In this document: positions 1-6,515 of the stretch, piece by piece
How the letters are laid out: each line of letters opens with the position of its first letter
Numbering within the stretch: position 1 is the first letter of the stretch
DNA from: Flavobacteriaceae bacterium
Lineage (GTDB): Bacteria; Bacteroidota; Bacteroidia; Flavobacteriales; Flavobacteriaceae
Assembly: GCA_029247985.1 (NCBI GenBank)
Contig: JAQWKF010000042.1
Coordinates: 1 to 10,524 of the forward strand
Length of the DNA stretch: 10,524 nt
Reading direction: 5' to 3'
The notes under the pieces: model-generated
Database searches by the model: none
What the model saw: the letters and a program-made list of their open reading frames with translations, nothing else
Told to the model about the DNA's origin: nothing
Translations under genes and position numbers: made by a program

Positions 1-1514
1 TGTGAAGGTTGCATTTGCTGTCCTGCTGTCATCTGGGTATAAAAGAATATTGCTATAGAAGCCAATAAGGGAAATAAACTAACGTGATCGCCATAGAAAG
101 GTATGCTAAACGGAAGTTCTGCAATCATATCATAAGAGGACAAGTCTTCTGCCCACAAAAAAGACTTACCGCGCATTTCGTATGCGATTGGAAAGAAGTA
201 AAACAAGGCAAAGAAAACCGGCATTTGAATCAATGCGGGAATACAACCTGCCATTGGGCTAGCCCCGGCTTTGCTGTATAACTTCATTGTTTCTTGCTGA
301 CGCTTAGTGGCGTCATTTTTATATTTTTCATTTAAGGCCGTTATTTCGGGACGCAGTACTCGCATTTTGGCTTGAGAAACATACGATTTGTATAGCACTG
401 GCGAGAGCACCAAACGCACAATAATGGTCAATAAAATGATGGCGATTCCTTGTGGGACAACACCAGATAACAAACTAAACAATGGGTAGAACACCGAACG
501 GTTTATCCAACCAATAAGCCCCCAACCAAAGGAAATACTTTCATATAGGGATTCGTCGTAGGTTTTTAATACTTCATAGTCGGTTGGCCCCATATACCAA
601 TCAAAATTGGCTTGAAAACGATTGCGGCTATAAGGCAATGTGGTTTCAGTCATAAACGACTTAAGAAATTCGGACTCCTCCTCTTCTTCGTCTGTTATGG
701 TTGATGACATAACTGCAACCTCTTCAAACGGATTTTCTGGAATAAGAATACTACTAAAAAAATGCTGGCGGTACGATACCCAACCGACATTTTTGAGATT
801 TTCATCGTCGTCACCTGCAGCCGAAAGCGTACTGTATTTATCAGCCTTGTGGTTGTAGGCAAGCTGCGTATAACGGTTTTCGTATTGGGCACTTTTCGCA
901 TGACGGAAGCCATCCATACGCCATGAAAAGGCGGCAGGAATAGAAGGATCCAAAGCGCCTTCAATGCCCTCAGCAACAACTTCAAAACCAAAGCGATATC
1001 CTTCCTTGGGCAAGGTATATACCAATTCTATATAACCATCTGCATCTAGTGGTGCACGCAAGCGCAATTCCTCTCCCTCAGATGTGCTGCTTACCGTAGG
1101 AGTAAACATCATAAATTTTGTCTGATATAACTGACCTGAAACCGTCGTGAAGGCGATATTTAAGGAGCTATTATCATTGTTGATCAAATACAGCGGGACG
1201 TCTTGGTAATTAACCAAATCTTTTAGAGCAACCTGTGTCATTACCCCACCTTTGGTAGAGATTGCAATAGAGAGCACGTCGTTTTGAAGGCTAAGTGTAT
1301 CGGCAACAATACTAACTGCTGCTACCTCAGGTGCTGCTTGCTCAACTGTATCTGTAGCAAGGACCTGTACAGGTTCTTGTTGTTCCACTGCTGCTGTGTC
1401 GTTAGCTGTCGTTTCCAAATCGGGAACAGGCTGATTGTACATCATCCACGTGAATATGCCAAAAATAAGCACCATTCCTATGATTTGTAAAGGGTCTATT
1501 CGCCGATCTTCCAT
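1..1514 (-). CDS. yidC: Membrane protein insertase YidC (3' end outside window)
   Basis: YidC inserts and folds inner-membrane proteins, alone or with SecYEG. The first 504 residues are present; the C-terminus lies beyond the left edge. Visible in order: an N-terminal membrane segment at about residues 9-27, a Gln/Ala/Thr-rich linker, a large periplasmic domain to about residue 330 with an acidic run (DEEEEE, 275-280), then the conserved insertase core. In the core, R367 lies in LTIIVRLVLSP and corresponds to the groove arginine of E. coli YidC (R366). It is followed by a Lys-rich cytoplasmic hairpin, the SPMAGC motif (419-424, compare NPLGGC-type motifs) before a membrane segment, and a further hydrophobic segment near the edge. 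The ATG at 1514 lies 6 nt after the pyrG stop with no Shine-Dalgarno sequence, so it is probably co-transcribed with pyrG. I see no frameshift. The long periplasmic domain is the Gram-negative form. Confidence 0.97.
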   Translation of the reverse strand, partial: MEDRRIDPLQIIGMVLIFGIFTWMMYNQPVPDLETTANDTAAVEQQEPVQVLATDTVEQAAPEVAAVSIVADTLSLQNDVLSIAISTKGGVMTQVALKDLVNYQDVPLYLINNDNSSLNIAFTTVSGQLYQTKFMMFTPTVSSTSEGEELRLRAPLDADGYIELVYTLPKEGYRFGFEVVAEGIEGALDPSIPAAFSWRMDGFRHAKSAQYENRYTQLAYNHKADKYSTLSAAGDDDENLKNVGWVSYRQHFFSSILIPENPFEEVAVMSSTITDEEEEESEFLKSFMTETTLPYSRNRFQANFDWYMGPTDYEVLKTYDESLYESISFGWGLIGWINRSVFYPLFSLLSGVVPQGIAIILLTIIVRLVLSPVLYKSYVSQAKMRVLRPEITALNEKYKNDATKRQQETMKLYSKAGASPMAGCIPALIQMPVFFALFYFFPIAYEMRGKSFLWAEDLSSYDMIAELPFSIPFYGDHVSLFPLLASIAIFFYTQMTAGQQMQPS

Positions 1515-1520
1515 GTAAAA

Positions 1521-3137
1521 TTATTTTTTGTTTGCGTAGGTATTACAAGCTTCCACAAAAGCTGAAAAAAGCGGATGTGGCTCAAGAACTGTACTTTTAT
1601 ATTCGGGGTGGTATTGCACTCCAACAAACCAAGGGTGCGTATCAATTTCAACAATCTCTGCCAAGCCTGTTTTTGGGTTAACTCCTGTGGCTGCAAGACC
1701 ATTTTTGGCTAAATCCGCTAAGTAAGCGTTGTTTAATTCATATCTGTGACGGTGGCGCTCGCTGATAGCATCAGTCTTATATATATTGTGCACACGACTA
1801 CCTGCCGTAAGCGTACAATCCCAAGCGCCAAGACGCATGGTGCCGCCTTTATCCTCTACGTTTTTCTGCTCATCCATCAAACTTATCACAGGGTGTGGTG
1901 TGTTTTCGTCCATTTCAGTAGAGTTGGCCTCAGAAAGACCCAGAACGTTGCGCGCAAATTCAATTACAGCCATTTGCATACCCAAACAAATTCCAAAAAA
2001 TGGAATGTTGTTTTCACGAACATACTTTATGGCCCATATCTTTCCTTCAATTCCTCTTGAGCCAAACCCTGGAGCAACCAACAAACCGTGTAGGTCTTTG
2101 AGTTGTTCTTCGCAGTTATCAACGCTAAGGTGCTCTGAATGTATGGATACAACCTCCACCTTTACTTCATTAGCGGCTCCTGCGTGAATAAAGGCCTCCA
2201 AAATAGACTTATACGAATCTTGTAATTCTACATACTTCCCTACCAGCCCGATACGAACATGGCTTTTAGGATTTTTGTGTCGAGATAAAAAGGCTTTCCA
2301 TTTTGTTAAGTCTGGCTCCAAATTGTCAGGTAAGGCCAAGGTTTCGAGCACAACACGATCCAAACCTTCTTCTTGCATAAGCAAAGGAACGTCATAAATG
2401 GTATTGGCATCAATAGATTGAATTACTGCCTCGCGTTTTACATTGCAGAACAAGGCCAGTTTGTTTCGAATATCCTCAGACAACTCATATTCTGTACGAC
2501 AAACCAAAATATCAGCGTTGATTCCACTCTCCATCAAGGTTTTGACAGAGTGCTGAGTGGGTTTAGTCTTTAATTCGGCTGCTGCAGAAAGGTAAGGTAC
2601 CAGTGTGAGGTGAATAACAATACAGTTTTCACGACCTAGCTCCCATCGCAATTGACGCACAGCCTCGATGTATGGCAACGATTCAATATCCCCGACCGTA
2701 CCGCCTATCTCTGTAATGACTACGTCGTAATCGCCCGACTCACCAAGCTGCTGCATACGTGCTTTGATTTCATTGGTAATATGGGGTATAACTTGAACCG
2801 TTTTGCCTAAAAACTCACCACGGCGTTCTTTTTGAATGACACTTTGATAGATGCGTCCTGTAGTCACATTGTTGGCTTGAGAAGTACGCACATTTAAAAA
2901 ACGCTCATAATGCCCAAGATCTAAATCGGTTTCAGCGCCATCATCAGTAACAAAACACTCGCCGTGTTCATATGGATTTAAGGTTCCTGGATCAACATTG
3001 ATGTAGGGATCAAACTTTTGAATGGTAGCCTTGAGACCACGTGCCTGAAGTAAGTTGGCTAATGATGCAGAAATAATGCCTTTTCCAAGTGAGGAGGAAA
3101 CGCCCCCTGTAACAAAAACGTATTTGGCTTTAGGCAT
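1521..3137 (-). CDS. pyrG: CTP synthase (glutamine-hydrolysing)
   Basis: Cytosolic enzyme that aminates UTP to CTP using ATP and glutamine, the last step of de novo pyrimidine nucleotide synthesis. At 538 residues it has normal full length. The N-terminal synthase domain (about 1-270) has the P-loop SSSLGKG (14-20), the DPYINVDPGT segment (43-52), D73 in DGAETDLDLGHYE and E143 in TEIGGTVGD. The last two match the magnesium-binding D72 and E140 of the E. coli enzyme. The C-terminal class-I glutamine amidotransferase domain (about 295-535) has the oxyanion-loop region APGFGSRG (355-362), nucleophile C384 in GICLGMQ, and H510/E512 in YHPEYKS. All key residues are intact. The ATG at 3137 is chosen because MPKAKYVFVTGG is the usual N-terminus. 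A 41 nt gap with a good promoter candidate precedes it, and yidC follows after 6 nt. Confidence 0.99.
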   Translation of the reverse strand: MPKAKYVFVTGGVSSSLGKGIISASLANLLQARGLKATIQKFDPYINVDPGTLNPYEHGECFVTDDGAETDLDLGHYERFLNVRTSQANNVTTGRIYQSVIQKERRGEFLGKTVQVIPHITNEIKARMQQLGESGDYDVVITEIGGTVGDIESLPYIEAVRQLRWELGRENCIVIHLTLVPYLSAAAELKTKPTQHSVKTLMESGINADILVCRTEYELSEDIRNKLALFCNVKREAVIQSIDANTIYDVPLLMQEEGLDRVVLETLALPDNLEPDLTKWKAFLSRHKNPKSHVRIGLVGKYVELQDSYKSILEAFIHAGAANEVKVEVVSIHSEHLSVDNCEEQLKDLHGLLVAPGFGSRGIEGKIWAIKYVRENNIPFFGICLGMQMAVIEFARNVLGLSEANSTEMDENTPHPVISLMDEQKNVEDKGGTMRLGAWDCTLTAGSRVHNIYKTDAISERHRHRYELNNAYLADLAKNGLAATGVNPKTGLAEIVEIDTHPWFVGVQYHPEYKSTVLEPHPLFSAFVEACNTYANKK

Positions 3138-3159
3138 AAATCTTATTCATTTTAAGTGG

Positions 3160-3193
3160 CAAAAATACAAAGAATAAACTACCTAACATGCAA
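3160..3193 (-). promoter_or_regulatory. Putative Bacteroidota-type promoter for pyrG-yidC
   Basis: On the minus strand TATTTTTG (3167-3160) matches the TAnnTTTG -7 box of Bacteroidota promoters. A TTG at 3193-3191 lies 23 nt upstream, at the outer limit of the usual TTG spacing. The TTG sits inside the end of the LysM gene, whose stop is 3181-3179. Transcription would begin a few bases past 3160, giving a leader of roughly 15-20 nt before the pyrG ATG. This would let pyrG-yidC be expressed apart from guaA. The call rests on motif matching in A/T-rich DNA only. Confidence 0.5.
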
Positions 3194-4972
3194 GGAATCT
3201 GCTAGAGGTTTTTTCGGAACTATTTCAATGGTTTCAAAGCCTTGATGTTGAACCAAATATGTAGCGGTATTTCGATAACCTCCTTTTGGGTTGGGCTGGT
3301 AATCAAAACGGTATTGAAGCTGATCCAAAGCGCCTAACTTTAAGCCGTCTATTAGCTTTCTTTTGGTAGCTATTCGAAGGGAAGCGTCTACCATAACATC
3401 AAAACCTTTCACGGCAGTTCGGTTGGGCACCTTTCCATAACGTTCTTTAAATGACCCATCAAACTTAACACGCAAGCTATCGCGTTTTTCCAAGAAATGA
3501 TTGGGATATGAAAAATGGATATTACCTAAGTGAGCTTGAGAAATATTAGTATCGTCATAGGCTGGTGAGCGGAAATGGGTTAACAATTGCACCTGACGTT
3601 CTTCCGAAGACTGGGCATTCAGCATGGAAGTCATGCTGGTCACCAAATTTAAATTTTCGGTTTCCAAAAAGACCCAATTTGGTCTTGTAGGAGTCAAAAG
3701 TGAGTCCACGACATCAGGCTTAATAAAGCCAAATTTTTCATCTGGGGGCAGTACTTCTGCCAAAGGAAACTGTTCCTTTAAACGCAGCGCCGTTTGCTGA
3801 TTTTTGGAGTCTGCAATAATCAACACACAGGGGTTTTCATGTTGTGCATCCAATGCATCCACATATCCCATCATACGTTTAGCAAGTGACTTCTTACTGG
3901 GAATACTATTGATAAGCATTTTACGGGGTTGAATATCACGAGTAGTCAAAGGGGAGATAACAGGCACATTAAAAAAGCTCATGGCTTGTGCCATCCTGCT
4001 CACATTGGCAGGCGTAAAAGGACCTATAACAGCATCATATGCAGTAAAGTCTTCCTGATTGAGCAGCTGCTCAATAATATGCAACTGCCCCTCAGAGTCA
4101 AAAACAGAGAGCTCAATACTCAAACCTGCCTTATTCAGACTATCAACCGCATGCAACATACCTGAATAAAAGTCAAGTGAAACCGTTGTTAGGTTACGTT
4201 CTGAAAGGGTCTTATTTGTTTGATCAATGGAGTCTAACTCAATTCTAGAAAGTCTAAACGGTGCCAAAAAAGCAATACGCACCACAGGAGAAACAAAAGT
4301 GCTGTCCCATAAACTGGTCTTTATTGGTTCCAATTCACCAACAGCACTTGAATCTACTGCTTGTACTTTTGGGATTTTTAAGACCATCCCCACCATAAGT
4401 CCAGTAGCCTCTAGGCTTGGATTAAGGGCTTCCAAATCAGATTTGCTCAATCCCAATTTTTCTTTGAGGCGGAAAAAACCTTCTCTGGGCTGAACAGTGT
4501 AATAATCAAACTGCGCCGCAATTTCTTCAGCGGTTTTTGAAGGTACTGTAAGCACACTTCCAACAGAAAGTGTATCGCCTAATTGAGGATTTAACACCCG
4601 AAGTGAATCTACTGATATTCCATAGGTGTAGGCAATTCGCCATAGGGTTTCCTTTGGCTGAACGCTGTGGGTTGCTGTTTTGGGTTGTGCTGGGACTACA
4701 ACAACTTTTGTTTTATATCTAGGTATTTTGAGTTTGTCACGTTTGCGTATGCCGTCCTTAGCATTGGGATTGTGCATCACGATTTGAGCTGGTGTAATGT
4801 TGTATCGCGTTGCGATATGCTCAAGCGTTTCTCTCTTTTTTACTTTGTGAAAAATAAAGTGAGATACTTCTGGCTCTTGTGCGTTGACAAGCAAGCCAAA
4901 CAAAAGAAAAGCGAGTAATAGCAAAAGTCTATTCCCACTCAATTGTTGCAGGGGGTTTTGAGCTGATATCAT
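3179..4972 (-). CDS. Secreted protein with three LysM domains and a type-1 periplasmic-binding-protein-like domain
   Basis: Predicted exported envelope protein of 597 residues from the ATG at 4972; its function is unknown. Residues 15-31 form a Leu-rich signal peptide ending in VNA before QEPE. There is no lipobox cysteine, so it is probably a soluble periplasmic protein. Three LysM repeats follow at about 38-84, 101-144 and 157-201, each ending in a (V/I)P or KIP strand. LysM modules bind peptidoglycan glycan chains. From about 230 to 585 the sequence resembles type-1 periplasmic binding proteins (VRIAFLAPFR; DFYSGMLHAVDSLN; VIGPFTPANV; VPVISPLTT; KGFDVMVDASLR). The gene overlaps the 3' end of guaA, suggesting translational coupling. 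An in-frame TTG at 4942 would leave only 14 nt of overlap and a cleaner signal peptide (MSGNRLLLLLAFLLF). Starting further upstream would add a non-signal-like N-terminus deep in guaA and is unlikely. Such LysM/PBP1 proteins occur in Flavobacteriia; I know of no characterised member. Confidence 0.88.
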   Translation of the reverse strand: MISAQNPLQQLSGNRLLLLLAFLLFGLLVNAQEPEVSHFIFHKVKKRETLEHIATRYNITPAQIVMHNPNAKDGIRKRDKLKIPRYKTKVVVVPAQPKTATHSVQPKETLWRIAYTYGISVDSLRVLNPQLGDTLSVGSVLTVPSKTAEEIAAQFDYYTVQPREGFFRLKEKLGLSKSDLEALNPSLEATGLMVGMVLKIPKVQAVDSSAVGELEPIKTSLWDSTFVSPVVRIAFLAPFRLSRIELDSIDQTNKTLSERNLTTVSLDFYSGMLHAVDSLNKAGLSIELSVFDSEGQLHIIEQLLNQEDFTAYDAVIGPFTPANVSRMAQAMSFFNVPVISPLTTRDIQPRKMLINSIPSKKSLAKRMMGYVDALDAQHENPCVLIIADSKNQQTALRLKEQFPLAEVLPPDEKFGFIKPDVVDSLLTPTRPNWVFLETENLNLVTSMTSMLNAQSSEERQVQLLTHFRSPAYDDTNISQAHLGNIHFSYPNHFLEKRDSLRVKFDGSFKERYGKVPNRTAVKGFDVMVDASLRIATKRKLIDGLKLGALDQLQYRFDYQPNPKGGYRNTATYLVQHQGFETIEIVPKKPLADSLHVR

Positions 4973-6455
4973 AAACGACACGATTGATTCCCGGGACACG
5001 ATTGATGATTTGGTTAGAAATTTCTTGTAAGAAAGCATATGGCAAATGTACCCAATCTGCCGTCATTCCGTCAGTTGAAGTTACGGCTCTTAAAGCTACG
5101 CACTTTTCATAGGTGCGTTCATCTCCCATAACCCCGACAGACTGCACAGGAAGCAGCATTACCCCTGCTTGCCAAACATCGTCGTACAAGCCGTGTTCAC
5201 GAAGCCCTTGAATAAACAAGGCATCTGCTTCCTGTAACATACTTACCTTTTCGGCTGTTATATCACCTAAAATGCGAATAGCAAGACCAGGTCCAGGAAA
5301 TGGGTGACGACCAAGAATTTCTTTGGGCATTTCAAGAGTAGCGCCAACGCGACGCACCTCATCTTTAAACAACATTTTAAGCGGCTCTACTACTTTGAGT
5401 TTCATAAAGTCGGGCAATCCACCTACGTTGTGGTGTGATTTGATGGTAGCAGAAGGACCGTTTACAGAAATCGACTCAATAACATCTGGGTAAATAGTTC
5501 CTTGAGCAAGCCATTTCGCACCTTCAACCTTATGCGCCTCATCGTCAAAAACATCTATAAAAACCTTGCCAATAATTTTTCGCTTGGTTTCTGGGTCACT
5601 CTCCCCTGCCAGAGCATCTAAGAATTGCTTGGAAGCATCCACGCCCTTAACATTCAATCCTAAACCTTGGTATTGTTCCAACACCTGGTCATATTCGTTT
5701 TTACGCAACAGACCATTGTTGACAAAAATACAGTGTAGGTTAGGACCAATTGCCTTGTGCAATAAAATAGCAGCTACAGACGAATCCACACCGCCACTAA
5801 GACCCAAAATCACCTTATCTTGACCCAGCTGCTCGCTTAATGAAGCGACTGTAGTTTCAACAAAAGCATCTGATGTCCAATCAGGATTTATACCGGCAAT
5901 ATCAACTAAAAAGTTTTGAAGCAACTGCTTGCCATCAGTTGAATGATATACTTCTGGGTGAAACTGAATACCATAAGTCATGTCGTTGTCCATAACATAA
6001 GCGGCATTGGCAACATCAGAAGTAGATGCCAATTGCGTTGCATGCTCAGGTAATTTTTTAATGGTATCGCTATGGCTCATCCACACTTGAGATTCGAGTG
6101 GAATACCTTTGGTGAAGGCATGGGGTACTACCTGTGCCAATCTAGCTCGACCATATTCTCTAGTATCAGAGGGCGCTACTGCGCCGCCATTGAAATGCGC
6201 CAAATATTGCGCACCATAACACACCCCAAGTAGTGGTACTTTAGATCTTATTAGACTTAAATCTGGATGTGGTGCATCCTCAGCACGAACCGAATAGGGG
6301 GATCCTGAAAGGATGACCGCTTTAAATGTGTTGATGTTTTCAGGGATTTTGTGAAAAGGGTGAATTTCACAAAAGATAGAGAGTTCTCGAACTCTTCGAG
6401 CAATCAGCTGGGTGTATTGCGATCCGAAATCGAGGATTAAAACTTTGTTATGCAT
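4929..6455 (-). CDS. guaA: GMP synthase (glutamine-hydrolysing)
   Basis: Converts XMP to GMP using ATP and glutamine, the last step of guanine nucleotide synthesis, in the cytosol. It has 508 residues from the ATG at 6455, close to the usual length. The N-terminal glutamine amidotransferase domain (about 1-190) has LDFGSQYTQLIARRVRE (9-25), nucleophile C79 in GVCYGAQ, and H166/E168 in FHPEVY. The ATP-pyrophosphatase domain has the PP-loop LSGGVDSS (219-226). The C-terminal domain has HPFPGPGLAIR (384-394) and ends in PPATIEWE, the conserved family terminus involved in dimerisation and XMP binding. An in-frame TTG at 6461 would add two residues (MH), but the ATG is preferred. A 60 nt gap with a -7-like box separates it from bshC, so it may have its own promoter as well as read-through. 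Its end overlaps the start of the LysM gene. Confidence 0.99.
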   Translation of the reverse strand: MHNKVLILDFGSQYTQLIARRVRELSIFCEIHPFHKIPENINTFKAVILSGSPYSVRAEDAPHPDLSLIRSKVPLLGVCYGAQYLAHFNGGAVAPSDTREYGRARLAQVVPHAFTKGIPLESQVWMSHSDTIKKLPEHATQLASTSDVANAAYVMDNDMTYGIQFHPEVYHSTDGKQLLQNFLVDIAGINPDWTSDAFVETTVASLSEQLGQDKVILGLSGGVDSSVAAILLHKAIGPNLHCIFVNNGLLRKNEYDQVLEQYQGLGLNVKGVDASKQFLDALAGESDPETKRKIIGKVFIDVFDDEAHKVEGAKWLAQGTIYPDVIESISVNGPSATIKSHHNVGGLPDFMKLKVVEPLKMLFKDEVRRVGATLEMPKEILGRHPFPGPGLAIRILGDITAEKVSMLQEADALFIQGLREHGLYDDVWQAGVMLLPVQSVGVMGDERTYEKCVALRAVTSTDGMTADWVHLPYAFLQEISNQIINRVPGINRVVYDISSKPPATIEWE

Positions 6456-6460
6456 ATGCA
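6451..6460. repeat. Perfect 10-bp palindrome over the guaA start codon
   Basis: TGCATATGCA reads identically on both strands. It contains the guaA ATG (6455-6453) and overlaps the last two bases of the putative -7 box (6466-6459). A palindrome at this place could be an operator for a dimeric regulator, but ten bases in A/T-rich DNA can also arise by chance. I see no second copy in the other gaps. Confidence 0.35.
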
Positions 6461-6488
6461 AAAATACAACTAAACTTCAATGAAGCAG
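6459..6488 (-). promoter_or_regulatory. Putative promoter for guaA
   Basis: The minus strand carries TATTTTTG at 6466-6459, matching the Bacteroidota -7 consensus TAnnTTTG. Its last base is only three bases before the guaA ATG. No perfect TTG lies at the right distance; CTG at 6488-6486 is 19 nt upstream with one mismatch. If used, transcription would start at or almost at the ATG, giving a nearly leaderless message. The surrounding 12-mer TTGTATTTTTGC is identical to that before pyrG. Confidence 0.4.
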
Positions 6489-6515
6489 AATCGCTTATCA
6501 ATAGTTTTTAACAGG

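Noticed and set aside
695..991. 98-codon open frame on the minus strand
   Set aside because: It is in another frame within yidC, whose own frame is intact across the region.
1786..2187. 133-codon open frame on the plus strand
   Set aside because: It lies wholly antisense to the well-conserved C-terminal domain of pyrG and its protein shows no recognisable domain; it is a shadow frame.
4973..5038. 22-residue extension of the LysM protein
   Set aside because: It would bury the signal peptide behind a charged segment and deepen the overlap with guaA to 110 nt.
6456..6461. TTG start for guaA two codons upstream
   Set aside because: The ATG at 6455 gives MHNKVLILDFGSQYT, the normal N-terminus; the TTG overlaps the putative -7 box.
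6475..6485. Short inverted repeat CTTCA-A-TGAAG between bshC and guaA
   Set aside because: Five-base arms with a one-base loop and no following T-run; too weak for a terminator or stable hairpin.
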